Assembly: GCA_017521365.1 (NCBI GenBank)
Contig: JAFXCT010000037.1
Coordinates: forward strand, 1-64,000
From: Clostridia bacterium
Lineage (GTDB): Bacteria; Bacillota; Clostridia; Oscillospirales; Acutalibacteraceae
DNA length: 64,000 bases
Direction: 5' to 3'
The notes beneath the pieces are model-generated. The model saw only the letters and a program-made list of their open reading frames with translations, was not told the DNA's origin and searched no databases. This document shows, piece after piece, positions 51,147 through 60,323 of the stretch. The position numbers and the translations under genes are program-made. Each line of letters opens with the position of its first letter. Within the stretch, counting starts at the first letter, position 1.

Positions 51147-51875
51147 TTATTTTGTAAGAAGTGATGCTGCTTCCTTGTCAAGATAGACAACAACATCATC
51201 GTGTGTCTGGAGGATGGAAGCCGGAAGCTGAGGTGTTACCTCGCCCTCGACCATGCCCTTGACAGCCTGTGCCTTGCCTGCGCCCGTTGCGACAAGGACA
51301 ATTTTCTTGGAGCGCATAATTGAGCCGATACCCATAGTCATTGCGTAATGCGGCATCGGAGCATCGTCAAAATAGATAGAGTTAGCGTTGATTGTGCTTT
51401 CAGAAAGGGTAACACGGAAGGCTTCGTCCGTAAACGCATCTGCCGGCTCGTTGAAGGCGATGTGACCGTTGTGGCCGATGCCGAGAAGCTGAACGTCGAT
51501 ACCGCCCTTTGCCTTGATAGCTTCGGCATAGCGCTTGCTTTCTGCGTCGTAATCGGTTACGTTGCCGTCGAGGAAGCCGACGTTTTCGGGGTTGATGTCA
51601 ACGTGGCTGAACAGATTCTGGAACATAAAGGTGTAGTAGCTGTTCTTGTTGTCCTTGGGCAGATCGCAGTATTCGTCCAGGTTGAAGGTGCTTACATCCT
51701 TGAAGCTGACCTTGCCGTTTTTGTAGGCATCAACTATGTAGTTGTAGGTGGGTACGGGGGTTGCGCCTGTTGCAAGTCCGAGCACGCAGGAGGGGTTTTC
51801 GTTGACGAAATCGACATAGAACTGACCAAGCTGCTCGCCGATTTGTGCCGCATTTTCAAGTACGATGATTTTCAT
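51147..51875 (-). CDS. nagB: Glucosamine-6-phosphate deaminase
   Basis: Converts glucosamine-6-phosphate to fructose-6-phosphate and ammonia, the entry of amino sugars into glycolysis. 242 residues: GLATGATPVPTY, FNLDEYCDL, LLGIGHNGHIAFNEPA carry the active-site residues, and TMGIGSIMRSKKI follows. No nagA or nagE is next to it. It lies 65 bases before the phosphoesterase on the same strand. Confidence 0.96.
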   Translation of the reverse strand: MKIIVLENAAQIGEQLGQFYVDFVNENPSCVLGLATGATPVPTYNYIVDAYKNGKVSFKDVSTFNLDEYCDLPKDNKNSYYTFMFQNLFSHVDINPENVGFLDGNVTDYDAESKRYAEAIKAKGGIDVQLLGIGHNGHIAFNEPADAFTDEAFRVTLSESTINANSIYFDDAPMPHYAMTMGIGSIMRSKKIVLVATGAGKAQAVKGMVEGEVTPQLPASILQTHDDVVVYLDKEAASLLTK

Positions 51876-51905
51876 TTTTGTGTTATCCTTTCTGTTGTAT
51901 GTATC

Positions 51906-51928
51906 GGGCGGAGGTTATCCGCCCCTAC
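51906..51928. repeat. Small GGGCGGA palindrome ending in CCCTAC
   Basis: GGGCGGA (51906-51912) pairs with TCCGCCC (51918-51924), followed by CTAC. Same style as the repeats at 3 kb and 49.9 kb; it lies between the GT4 gene and nagB and could act as a weak terminator. Confidence 0.5.
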
Positions 51929-51938
51929 GGTTTACTTG

Positions 51939-53078
51939 TTAAAAAATTATTTCTTTGTATATTTCTTCAAGCTCTTTCTTTACTTTTTCGCTTGAATATT
52001 TCTGTGCTCTTTCAAAGGCCTTTCCGCCCATTTCAAGGCGCAGATTTTTATCTTTGTAAAGCTTTTCAAAGGCCTTTGCACATTCCTTCGGGTCATCCGT
52101 CGGTACAAACAGGCCGCTTTCATTATCTGCAACCAGCTCGTCGTGCCCTCTGTTGTGGGTTACGACCGCCGCCTTTTTGCTGAACATACCCTCAATTATG
52201 TTTACGGGCAAGCCCTCACGGTAGCTGGAGGATGCCACGAAATCGCAGATTTTGAGGAGCTTGTCCACATCCGTGCGGTAGCCCATAAGCCGAGCAGAAT
52301 TTTCTACGCCGAGCCGGTTTACAAGAGCTTTCAGTTCTTCCTCGCTGTCGCCTGCACCTGCAAAAAGGATTTTAAAATCAGGACAGCTTTCTTTCAGATA
52401 CTGCAAAGAATTAATAAGCAGCTTCTGGTTTTTGTTGGCGTTGAGCTCACCCGTGCAAAGGCAGATAACGTCCGAGGAGTCAAAGCCGTATTCTTTTCTT
52501 AATTCATTCTTTGTGCTTTCGTCGGTATCCGTGTATTTAGCCGCATCTACGCCGACACCGTGTATTCGCTTAACGGCTTTGCAAAGCTTGAGCCGTTTTG
52601 CTCTTGCCTCGTCCTCGTCGCCGATTGTTATCAGGCAGTCGGTAAAAAGCGTACCGCAGAGCTTTTCAATCGGATAAAAAACAAGCCAGTTCAGCTTTGA
52701 AGCACCCTTGTAAAAGTGAAAGCCGTGTGCGGTGTAAATTACCCTTGTGCCTTTTTTTCTTGCCTTTCTTGCGGCAAGGCGGCTCAGAATTGAAACAACG
52801 GGTGTGTTGCAGTGAATAACGTCATACTCACCCGAATCAATCAGCTTTTTAAGCTCCTTATATGTCGCCAAATTTTTTTTGCTCAGCGGTGAGCGGTCAA
52901 AATCAATGTCGTAAAAAGCGTCAATTCTGTCGGTCAGCCGTTGTAAAGGCTCCTTGTCGGGCATAGACTTTGCGGCTATATGTACTTCAAATCCGTTTTC
53001 GTGAAGCAAATCAATCAGCGGAAAATGAAACGACGTGAAATGGTAGTGTACGGAAGCCGTAAGCAGGGCTTTTTTCAT
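51939..53078 (-). CDS. GT4 family glycosyltransferase
   Basis: 379 residues with the GT-B fold of family 4. N-terminal acceptor domain (KALLTASVHYHFTSFHFPLI) and C-terminal donor domain with LFAGAGDSEEELKAL, SSSYREGLPVNIIEGM carrying the E-x7-E region, and NRGHDELV. Acts at the cytoplasmic face on a lipid-linked sugar. The ATG at 53078 overlaps the end of the sugar transferase gene by 4 bases, so the two are coupled; in the pgl system PglA, a GT4, likewise follows PglC function. Confidence 0.92.
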   Translation of the reverse strand: MKKALLTASVHYHFTSFHFPLIDLLHENGFEVHIAAKSMPDKEPLQRLTDRIDAFYDIDFDRSPLSKKNLATYKELKKLIDSGEYDVIHCNTPVVSILSRLAARKARKKGTRVIYTAHGFHFYKGASKLNWLVFYPIEKLCGTLFTDCLITIGDEDEARAKRLKLCKAVKRIHGVGVDAAKYTDTDESTKNELRKEYGFDSSDVICLCTGELNANKNQKLLINSLQYLKESCPDFKILFAGAGDSEEELKALVNRLGVENSARLMGYRTDVDKLLKICDFVASSSYREGLPVNIIEGMFSKKAAVVTHNRGHDELVADNESGLFVPTDDPKECAKAFEKLYKDKNLRLEMGGKAFERAQKYSSEKVKKELEEIYKEIIF

Positions 53079-53701
53079 CTCTCCGCCTCCCGTGCACCTC
53101 TGAATTCCTCCATAGTTGCGGAGGTTTCGCTGCTGATACCCTCTCTTTTCAGAACGTTGAGAACGGTTTTGAAAAGAATTTTTATATCGAGCCACGGGCT
53201 GATGTTTTCAACATATTTTACGTCCCACTCAAATTTTTCCTCCCAGGTGAGAAGATTTCTGCCGTTGACCTGGGCAAGACCGGTAAGACCCGGTCGGACG
53301 TTGTGGCGCATAGCCTGCCTTTCATTGTACAAAGGCAGATAGCGCACGAGCAAGGGTCTCGGACCGACAAAACTCATATCACCCTTAAGTATATTGTAAA
53401 GCTCCGGCAATTCGTCAAGTGAAAGACTGCGCAATAATCTACCGAATTTTGTAAGCCTTATTTCATCGGGTAGTAATTCGCCTTTTTCGTCACACTCGTC
53501 CGTCATTGTGCGGAATTTGTAAAGCGTAAATATTTCGCCGTTTTTGCCGGGTCTCTCCTGCTTAAAGAGCACGGGACTGCCAAGCCTTGTTCTTACCAGA
53601 AGGGCAAGCACGGCAAGCGGAAGAGCAAGCACAGCAAGCGCAAACAGGGAGAGCAGAAAATCCGCTGCTCTCTTTATTAACTTGTCATATATCTTTCTCA
53701 A
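53075..53701 (-). CDS. PglC-like phosphoglycosyl transferase
   Basis: Monotopic enzyme that transfers a sugar phosphate to undecaprenyl phosphate to start a surface glycan. 208 residues: N-terminal re-entrant hydrophobic helix (about 12-36), then the bacterial sugar transferase core FKQERPGKNGEIFTLYKFR, the Asp-Glu dyad in SLDELPEL and FVGPRPLL. Start TTG 53701 (GGAG nine or so bases upstream). Sugar probably a diNAc-bacillosamine-like or HexNAc unit, given the PglE-like neighbour. Confidence 0.93.
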   Translation of the reverse strand: MRKIYDKLIKRAADFLLSLFALAVLALPLAVLALLVRTRLGSPVLFKQERPGKNGEIFTLYKFRTMTDECDEKGELLPDEIRLTKFGRLLRSLSLDELPELYNILKGDMSFVGPRPLLVRYLPLYNERQAMRHNVRPGLTGLAQVNGRNLLTWEEKFEWDVKYVENISPWLDIKILFKTVLNVLKREGISSETSATMEEFRGAREAER

Positions 53702-53737
53702 AAAATCCGCTCCGTTTTTATGTTATTTCGGGATAGG

Positions 53738-54880
53738 TTATTTCCAGAGATTTTTAACTATTGAAGCCACTCTTTGGAGCTCTTCATCCGTCATCTTCGT
53801 ATCCGACGGCAGGCACACGCCGCAATCGAATATTCTTTCTGCCGTATTACCGTTGTCAATATAATCGCAGCCCTCAAACACCGGCTGGAGATGCAGAGGC
53901 TTCCATATAGGTCTTGACTCTATGTTTTCCTTTTCGAGCGCAAGCAGAATATCAAGCGGTTTTACCTTTTCACCAGTAAGAGTAATGCAGGTAAGCCAGC
54001 AATTACAAACGCTGTCCCTGTCAACGGGCATCATATGTATATCTTCGATATCCGCAAATGCTTTTTTGTAGAAATCAAATATGTATCTTTTCTTTGCGAC
54101 ACGCTTGTCCAGCACCTTGAGCTGACCTCTGCCTATACCTGCAACAATGTTACTCATACGGTAGTTGTAGCCGATTTCGCTGTGCTGGTAGTGGCGTGCA
54201 GGGTCACGGCTCTGGGTAGCCCAGAAGCGGGCTTTTTTAATTCTTTCCTCGGCTCTTTCATCATCGGCAAGGTTACAGACAAGTGCACCGCCGCCCGAGG
54301 TAGTTATGATTTTATTGCCGTTAAAGCTGTATATGCCGTATTCGCCGAAGGTGCCCGTCATTTTGCCCTTGTAGGTTGTGCCGAGGCTTTCTGCTGCATC
54401 TTCAATCAGTACAGCACCGTGCTCACGGCAGATACGCATAATTTCATCCATATCTGCGGCAAGACCGTAAAGATGGGCAACCGAAACAAACTTCGTATCG
54501 GGATATTTTTCAAAAGCCTTTTCGAGTGCCTCGGGCGACATATTCCACGTTTCCCCGTCACAGTCGATAAACACGGGTACAGCGTTTTCATAAACAACGG
54601 GGTTTACCGTTGCGGCAAACGTGAGGGTCGGGCAGAAAACTCTGTCCCCCGGCTTTATGCCTGCCGCTTTCAGGGCAAGGTGAATTGCAGCCGTGCCTGA
54701 GCTGAGCGCTGCGGCATATTTTGCACCCGTATAGGCGCAAAGCTCGTTTTCAAAGCCATCCACATTCTGACCAAGCGGAGCAATCCAGTTAGTATCGAAG
54801 GCAAGGTTTATGTATTCTTTTTCGTACCCTTCATCACTCATATGAGGTGAAGAAAGGAAAATTCTTTTATTTTCACTCAT
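53738..54880 (-). CDS. DegT/PglE-like nucleotide-sugar aminotransferase
   Basis: PLP enzyme of 380 residues that would aminate C4 of a UDP-4-keto-6-deoxy-HexNAc. Features recalled from Campylobacter PglE are shared: FLSSPHMS at the start, SSGTAAIHLAL, VFIDCD, ITHLYG-like VAHLYGLAADMDEI, EDAAESLGTTYKG, PLP lysine Lys190 in FNGNKIITTSGGG and ESRPIWKPLH. No 4,6-dehydratase (PglF) or acetyltransferase (PglD) is nearby. ATG overlaps the upstream stop by one base. Confidence 0.9.
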   Translation of the reverse strand: MSENKRIFLSSPHMSDEGYEKEYINLAFDTNWIAPLGQNVDGFENELCAYTGAKYAAALSSGTAAIHLALKAAGIKPGDRVFCPTLTFAATVNPVVYENAVPVFIDCDGETWNMSPEALEKAFEKYPDTKFVSVAHLYGLAADMDEIMRICREHGAVLIEDAAESLGTTYKGKMTGTFGEYGIYSFNGNKIITTSGGGALVCNLADDERAEERIKKARFWATQSRDPARHYQHSEIGYNYRMSNIVAGIGRGQLKVLDKRVAKKRYIFDFYKKAFADIEDIHMMPVDRDSVCNCWLTCITLTGEKVKPLDILLALEKENIESRPIWKPLHLQPVFEGCDYIDNGNTAERIFDCGVCLPSDTKMTDEELQRVASIVKNLWK

Positions 54881-55950
54881 CAGTTAAGCACAACCTCATG
54901 ACCCGTGCGGGCAGATTCGTAAACAGCATCGAGTATTTTCATCATCTCAACACCGTCCTCGGCAGGGGCAAGACACTCTGCCTTGCCGAGAATTGCATCA
55001 ACGTAGTTGTCGATTTCCTTCTGGAAAAGACCGTCGAAGCTCAGAGCGGTTTCCTGAGCAAAGCCGATATTTACCATACGGTTGTTAAGCTCCGTAAAGA
55101 TTTCAACGTTCGGGTCAAGCTTTGCGCCTGCCTTGGTGCCGAAAAGCTCTATGTTGCCTTCGTCCTTCTTGATGTTGAGGCTGAAGGCAGCTTCAACGCT
55201 GAGTACTGCACCGTTGTCAAAGCGGATGAGTGCGGAAGCCAAATCTTCAACGTCGCAGATATCCTCAACGCCCGTGCTTGCAGCCTGCCAGGCCTTGCCG
55301 CCGTAAACATTCGGACGGTTAAAGAGCTTCTGGAAGGTTACGCCGTAAACGGAAACGGGCTTGGGGTTGCCGAAAATGAAGCGAACAAGGTCGATAACGT
55401 GAACGCCCAGGTCGATAAGGGGACCGCCGCCCGAGCGTGATTTATCGCCGAACCAGCCGCCGGGGTTACCGTTGCGGCGAAGGTATGTAGCCTTGGCATA
55501 GTAAAGCTCGCCGAAGGTGCCTGCATCAACGTTTTCACGGATAACCTCGCAGTCGTTGCCGTGGCGGCGTACAAAGCCTATCATAAGCAGCTTGTTGTTG
55601 CGCTTTGCAGCCTCCATCATCTGCTTTGCTTCCTCGGCGTTCATTGCCATCGGCTTTTCGCAGATTACGTGCTTGCCTGCGTTGAGTGCGGCAATGGTAC
55701 ATTCGGCGTGAGCGCTGTTCCAGGTACAAACGCTGACCGCATCAATTTCGGGAAGAGCCTTGAGCATTTCGTCCTTGTCGGTAAAAGTTCTCTCAAGCGG
55801 AACACCGTATTTTTCCGCCATAGCCTTTACACGTTCGGCGTTGATATCGCAAAAAGCGTAAAGCTCGGTATTGGGATTGTTTATGTAACCTCTGATATGC
55901 TCGTTACTGATACCGCCCGTACCGATAACTGCCATTTTAAGCTTTGCCAT
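54880..55950 (-). CDS. Gfo/Idh/MocA family sugar oxidoreductase
   Basis: 356 residues: NAD(P) Rossmann domain with MAVIGTGGISNEH, then the family motif CEKPMAMN, and a C-terminal alpha/beta domain with GGGPLIDLGVHVIDLVRF. Members oxidise or reduce sugars or nucleotide sugars; the specific substrate is unknown. ATG 55950 follows GAAAGGG; GTG 55962 in frame is possible. First gene of the minus-strand glycan operon. Confidence 0.9.
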   Translation of the reverse strand: MAKLKMAVIGTGGISNEHIRGYINNPNTELYAFCDINAERVKAMAEKYGVPLERTFTDKDEMLKALPEIDAVSVCTWNSAHAECTIAALNAGKHVICEKPMAMNAEEAKQMMEAAKRNNKLLMIGFVRRHGNDCEVIRENVDAGTFGELYYAKATYLRRNGNPGGWFGDKSRSGGGPLIDLGVHVIDLVRFIFGNPKPVSVYGVTFQKLFNRPNVYGGKAWQAASTGVEDICDVEDLASALIRFDNGAVLSVEAAFSLNIKKDEGNIELFGTKAGAKLDPNVEIFTELNNRMVNIGFAQETALSFDGLFQKEIDNYVDAILGKAECLAPAEDGVEMMKILDAVYESARTGHEVVLN

Positions 55951-55996
55951 TTTATAATGCACCCTTTCGGATATAATTTGAGATATAACCTTTTAT

Positions 55997-56025
55997 ATTT
56001 TACATTTTTTATAAATAAATATCAA
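55997..56025 (-). promoter_or_regulatory. Promoter of the minus-strand glycan operon
   Basis: Minus-strand TTGATA (56025-56020), 17 bases, TAAAAT (56002-55997). The 134 bases between this and the opposing promoter contain no obvious gene; an operator for both directions could lie there. Confidence 0.65.
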
Positions 56026-56159
56026 TAGCTTTTAAAGATTTATTTACAAAAATCGATGCGAACTGCGCTTTATATTGCCGCAGTAAGGTGCTTTTGCTTC
56101 GTTCGGGTGCCGTAAACCGCTGCCCGTGAAGCGGCTCTTGCATTCGGCATAAAAAAATC

Positions 56160-56188
56160 TTGCAATGAATAATGCGTGGTGATATAAT
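56160..56188 (+). promoter_or_regulatory. Promoter of the CDP-dideoxyhexose operon
   Basis: TTGCAA (56160-56165), 17 bases, TATAAT (56183-56188), 36 bases before the ddhA start. Confidence 0.7.
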
Positions 56189-56224
56189 TATACTACCTAT
56201 ATTTAAATAAGAGGAAGTGTTTAA

Positions 56225-56998
56225 ATGAAGGTTGTAATTCTTGCGGGCGGCTTCGGTACGCGTATCAGCGAGGAAAGCCATCTCAAGCCCAAGCCTATGA
56301 TAGAAATCGGCGGTATGCCCATTCTCTGGCACATAATGAAAACCTATTCCTATTTCGGCTTTAATGAGTTTATTATCTGCTGCGGCTATATGCAGCACTC
56401 GATAAAGGAATTTTTTGCGGACTATTATCTGCACAGAAGCGACGTTACCTTTGATTTTTCAAGCGGCGGCGAAATGACCGTGCACAACAACTTTTCCGAG
56501 CCGTGGAAGGTTACCCTTGTTGATACCGGCCTTAATACAATGACGGGCGGCAGAGTAAAGCGTGTGCAGAAGTATATCGGTGACGAAACCTTTATGCTCA
56601 CTTACGGTGACGGCGTTGCCGACGTTGATATAAACAAGCTCGTTGAATTTCACAGGGCAAGCGGCAGAATGGCTACGCTTACCGCAATTCAGCTCAACCA
56701 GCGCTTCGGCGTAATTGATATTGACGGTACCGATGCCGTCAGCGAATTCCGCGAAAAAACCGCACAGGACTCCGGCTATATAAACGGCGGCTATATGGTG
56801 CTTGAGCCGGAGATTTTTGACCTTATCGAGGGTGACGGCACCGTGTTTGAAAAATATCCGCTTGAGCAGGCTGCAAAAACGGGTCAGCTCGGTGCGTACA
56901 AGCACGATGGCTTCTGGCAGTGTATGGACACCCTGCGTGACAAACAGCTTCTGGAAAAGCTCTGGGCGGAAAATGCCGCTCCGTGGAAACTGTGGTGA
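56225..56998 (+). CDS. rfbF: Glucose-1-phosphate cytidylyltransferase
   Basis: Makes CDP-glucose from CTP and glucose 1-phosphate, the first step to CDP-3,6-dideoxyhexoses. 257 residues: VVILAGGFGTRISEESHLKPKP activation loop, GGMPILWHIMK, FIICCGYMQHSIKEFF, LTYGDGVADVD and GYINGGYMVLEPEIF. Also called ddhA. It is followed 5 bases later by the dehydratase. Confidence 0.96.
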   Translation: MKVVILAGGFGTRISEESHLKPKPMIEIGGMPILWHIMKTYSYFGFNEFIICCGYMQHSIKEFFADYYLHRSDVTFDFSSGGEMTVHNNFSEPWKVTLVDTGLNTMTGGRVKRVQKYIGDETFMLTYGDGVADVDINKLVEFHRASGRMATLTAIQLNQRFGVIDIDGTDAVSEFREKTAQDSGYINGGYMVLEPEIFDLIEGDGTVFEKYPLEQAAKTGQLGAYKHDGFWQCMDTLRDKQLLEKLWAENAAPWKLW

Positions 56999-57003
56999 TA
57001 TAA

Positions 57004-58056
57004 ATGCTTGATTTATCTTTCTATAAAAACAAACGTGTGCTCGTAACGGGGCACACGGGCTTCAAGGGTGCGTGGCTGAGCCGTATTCTTGTAAATGCAG
57101 GTGCTCTCGTCACGGGCTATGCCCTTGAAGCGCCGACAAAGCCGAGCCTTTTTGAGGCGGCAGGAATTGCAGACGGTATGAACTGCGTTATCGGCGATAT
57201 ACGTGATTTTGATAGGCTCAAGGCGGTGTTTGATGAATTTCAGCCCGAAATCGTCTTCCACCTTGCCGCACAGCCGATTGTTTTAACTTCCTATGAGCAG
57301 CCGAAATACACCTATGAAACGAACGTTATGGGTACGGTGAACGTACTTGAATGTGTAAGACTTTGCAATAGCGTTAAATCGGTGCTCAACGTTACAACCG
57401 ACAAGGTTTACGAGAATAACGAAAGCGGCACACCGATGAAGGAGGCTCAGCCTCTTGACGGCTTTGACCCGTATTCAAATTCAAAATCCTGCTCGGAACT
57501 TGTGACCCACAGCTACAAACGCTCGTTTTTCGATAAGGCGGGTGTTGCCGTTTCAACCGCAAGGGCAGGCAACGTTATCGGCGGCGGAGATTTTGCGGAC
57601 AACCGCATTATCCCCGACTGTGTGCGTGCCGCTGTAAACGGTGAGGCGGTAATAATCCGCAACCCCAACTCGGTAAGACCCTATCAGCACGTTTTAGAGC
57701 CGCTTTACGTCTACCTTATGATAGCCGAGGCGCAGTATAAGGACATTAAGTTTGCCGATTATTATAACGTCGGCCCGAATGAAACGGACTGCCTTACAAC
57801 GGGTGAGCTTGCCGAGTATTTCTGCAAAAGCTGGGGAGAAGGGCAGACCTATACGGTTATAAATAAGCAGGGCCCTCACGAAGCCAATTTCTTGAAGCTT
57901 GACTGCACGAAGGTCAAAACCGTTTTCGGCTGGAGGCCGAAATGGAGTGCAAAAACGGCCGTTGAAAAAACGGTTGAGTGGACTAAAAGCTGGGCTTCGG
58001 GTGAGGACTGCCGAATTAAGCTGGATGAACAAATAAACAGCTTTTTCAAAGGATAA
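57004..58056 (+). CDS. rfbG: CDP-glucose 4,6-dehydratase
   Basis: Short-chain dehydrogenase-type enzyme giving CDP-4-keto-6-deoxyglucose. 350 residues: NAD motif VTGHTGFKGAWLS, FHLAAQPIV, TTDKVYEN, YSNSKSCSEL (YxxxK variant with SNSK) and RAGNVIGGGDFADNRIIPD. Also called ddhB. Directly after rfbF, as in dideoxyhexose loci. Confidence 0.96.
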   Translation: MLDLSFYKNKRVLVTGHTGFKGAWLSRILVNAGALVTGYALEAPTKPSLFEAAGIADGMNCVIGDIRDFDRLKAVFDEFQPEIVFHLAAQPIVLTSYEQPKYTYETNVMGTVNVLECVRLCNSVKSVLNVTTDKVYENNESGTPMKEAQPLDGFDPYSNSKSCSELVTHSYKRSFFDKAGVAVSTARAGNVIGGGDFADNRIIPDCVRAAVNGEAVIIRNPNSVRPYQHVLEPLYVYLMIAEAQYKDIKFADYYNVGPNETDCLTTGELAEYFCKSWGEGQTYTVINKQGPHEANFLKLDCTKVKTVFGWRPKWSAKTAVEKTVEWTKSWASGEDCRIKLDEQINSFFKG

Positions 58057-58063
58057 ACGCTTT

Positions 58064-59275
58064 ATGCAAAAAATTCAGAAAAAATTTGCAACGGATTTTA
58101 TATGGAGCATTGCCGCATTGGTAACGATGAACGGCGTGCTTCAGATTTTCGTTTATCCGTTTCTCAACCGTCAGCTTGGTGAGGCGGAGTTCGGAAACGT
58201 GCTTTACGTGCTCGGCATCGTGGCGGTTTTTGCACCTTCCGTCGGCCTTGCGGCAAACAATATCCGCCTTGTTGAAAGCAGAGAAAAAAAGGTATTGAAC
58301 GGCGATTTGGCTCTTGCAATGCTGCCCTTGCTTGCCGTTTCGGGTATAATATTTTTTGCTGTTTGCAACGGCTATTTCAGCGGTGTTGCCGATTATATTG
58401 CGGCGGCGCTTTTGTTGGTGCTGACAACGCTTCGCTATTACGGCGACGTTGAATACCGTATGACGCTCAATTACAAGGGCTATTTTGTCTATTACCTTGT
58501 TTTATCGCTCGGGTATATTGCAGGTGCCTTGCTTTATCCGCTGACAAAAAGCTGGTTTCTCTGCTTCCTTCTCGGCGAAGCGGCTGTTTGGCTTCTGTTG
58601 GCAGTTAAAGGGCACGTCTATAGACCCCTGCAAAAAAGTGAAAACACCCTTGCCGTCAGCAAAAAGGTGCTCGTGCTGGCGGCTTCCTATCTGCTTGTGA
58701 ATATGGTGCTCAATCTTGACAGAGTGCTTTTACAGCACCTTATTGATTCGTCAACAGTTACGGTCTATTACGTTGCTTCTCTGCTCGGCAAAACGGCGGC
58801 GCTTCTCGTCGGTCCGCTTAACGGTGTAGTTATAGGCTACCTTACAAAGGGCAAAACGAAGCCGATAACGAAAAAGAGCTTTTCGTTTGTTTTACTCGCC
58901 GTGCTTGTTGCAGGTGCGGTGCTTTTCGCCGGTATAAGCATAGTTATGCCGATTTTCGTAAAGCTGCTTTACCCCGATATTTATGGCGACGTGCTGTCGG
59001 TTTCAGCGCTTGCAAACCTTTCGCAGATTATCTGCTTTGCGTCAAGCCTGCTGCTTACCGTTATGCTCACCTTCTGCAGCGAAAGGTGGCAGCTTGCAAT
59101 TCAGCTCGTCTATGCGGCACTTTTCCTTGTGCTGAGCATATCGTTTACCAAAGCCGGCGGCCTGCAGGGCTTCGTGTCCGCAAGCCTTGCGGCAAATGCT
59201 CTGCGCCTTGTGTTTACGGCAGGCGCAGGTCTGTTCATACTTTATAAAAAAGAAAAAACGGAGGCGAAGGAGTAA
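58064..59275 (+). CDS. Polysaccharide/O-unit flippase, Wzx-like
   Basis: 403-residue membrane protein with about 12 helices of the MOP/PST group. N-terminal IWSIAALVTMNGVLQIFVYPFLN and the repeated helix pairs fit Wzx-type flippases, which move lipid-linked sugar units across the membrane. The family is variable, so the call rests on topology and position in a polysaccharide operon. Seven bases after rfbG. Confidence 0.85.
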   Translation: MQKIQKKFATDFIWSIAALVTMNGVLQIFVYPFLNRQLGEAEFGNVLYVLGIVAVFAPSVGLAANNIRLVESREKKVLNGDLALAMLPLLAVSGIIFFAVCNGYFSGVADYIAAALLLVLTTLRYYGDVEYRMTLNYKGYFVYYLVLSLGYIAGALLYPLTKSWFLCFLLGEAAVWLLLAVKGHVYRPLQKSENTLAVSKKVLVLAASYLLVNMVLNLDRVLLQHLIDSSTVTVYYVASLLGKTAALLVGPLNGVVIGYLTKGKTKPITKKSFSFVLLAVLVAGAVLFAGISIVMPIFVKLLYPDIYGDVLSVSALANLSQIICFASSLLLTVMLTFCSERWQLAIQLVYAALFLVLSISFTKAGGLQGFVSASLAANALRLVFTAGAGLFILYKKEKTEAKE

Positions 59276-59277
59276 AA

Positions 59278-60315
59278 ATGAAATACGGCCGTCTCGTTTT
59301 TTCAAGGGAATTTGTTTCGTCGTCAACCGTGTGCAACGTCGGCGATTTTGTGCAGACGCTCGCAATAGATTTGCTATACAAGGAAATGGGGATAAGCAAA
59401 GAGGATACGGTGGATATTCCGTTTCAGTCGCTTGCAACCTATAAAGGCGAAAAGGTGCTTCTGCCGCTTAACGGCTATTTTTACTACAACCGTGAATATC
59501 CCTCATTCCCTTTGTCCGAGGATATAACACCCGTGTTTTTGGGGCTTTATACTACTTCAAAGGAATACCTCAAGCACAGCTCCTTCTGGAAAAATTCAGG
59601 TGTTATCGGCTGCCGTGACGAGGCAACTTATGAAGCAGTAAAAAAGCACGGCTATAATGCATATCTTACCGGCTGTATGACCGTGCTTTTTCCAAAGCGT
59701 GAAAAGGCACCCGAAAACGGCAAGGTGTTTATAGTTGATGCACACCCCTCAATTGACGAATATATACCCGAAAATATAAAGAAAAATGCCGAATACGTCA
59801 CCCACGAAATAACGGTGAACGATGCCGAAAGCGTTGAAACTCTCACCAAGGAGTGTGAGGCGGCAACACGCAGGGTATACGAAAGGTATTACAACGAAGC
59901 CTCGTTGGTTATTACTTCCCGTCTGCACTGTGCTTCGCCGTGTATGGCTATGGGGATTCCCGTAATTTTAGTGCGTGACCGCTTTGACGAGCGCTACGGC
60001 TGGATTGACAGGTATCTCCACCTTTACACGCCCGATGAATATGAAAAAATCGACTGGAATCCGAAGCCCGTTGATATTGAAGACGTAAAAAAAGAAATAA
60101 AGGCTATGGCGGTTTCAATGATAAGCCGACAGCCCGATTTGAATTTGCTCGGAAAAATACACGCCTACTATATGTCCCGTGACAGAAAGCCGCTTTCCGC
60201 ATCGCTGATGGTTAAGGGGTATCTGTGGCTGTCACGCTACTGTCCGTCTCTGGCAGACTTTATAAGAACGAAAATACTTGTCCGTTTCACAATTTCGGGT
60301 AAGACCAAAAAGTGA
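59278..60315 (+). CDS. Polysaccharide pyruvyl transferase family protein
   Basis: 345 residues. The fold and motifs (CNVGDFVQTLAIDLLY near the start, GCRDEATYEAVKKHG, TGCMTVLFPKR, VITSRLHCASPCMAMGIPVILVRD) match the CsaB/pyruvyl transferase family, which adds ketal pyruvate to sugars from PEP. This would put an acidic group on the polysaccharide. Starts 2 bases after the flippase stop and overlaps or abuts rfbH. Confidence 0.88.
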   Translation: MKYGRLVFSREFVSSSTVCNVGDFVQTLAIDLLYKEMGISKEDTVDIPFQSLATYKGEKVLLPLNGYFYYNREYPSFPLSEDITPVFLGLYTTSKEYLKHSSFWKNSGVIGCRDEATYEAVKKHGYNAYLTGCMTVLFPKREKAPENGKVFIVDAHPSIDEYIPENIKKNAEYVTHEITVNDAESVETLTKECEAATRRVYERYYNEASLVITSRLHCASPCMAMGIPVILVRDRFDERYGWIDRYLHLYTPDEYEKIDWNPKPVDIEDVKKEIKAMAVSMISRQPDLNLLGKIHAYYMSRDRKPLSASLMVKGYLWLSRYCPSLADFIRTKILVRFTISGKTKK

Positions 60316-60323
60316 GGAAGAAT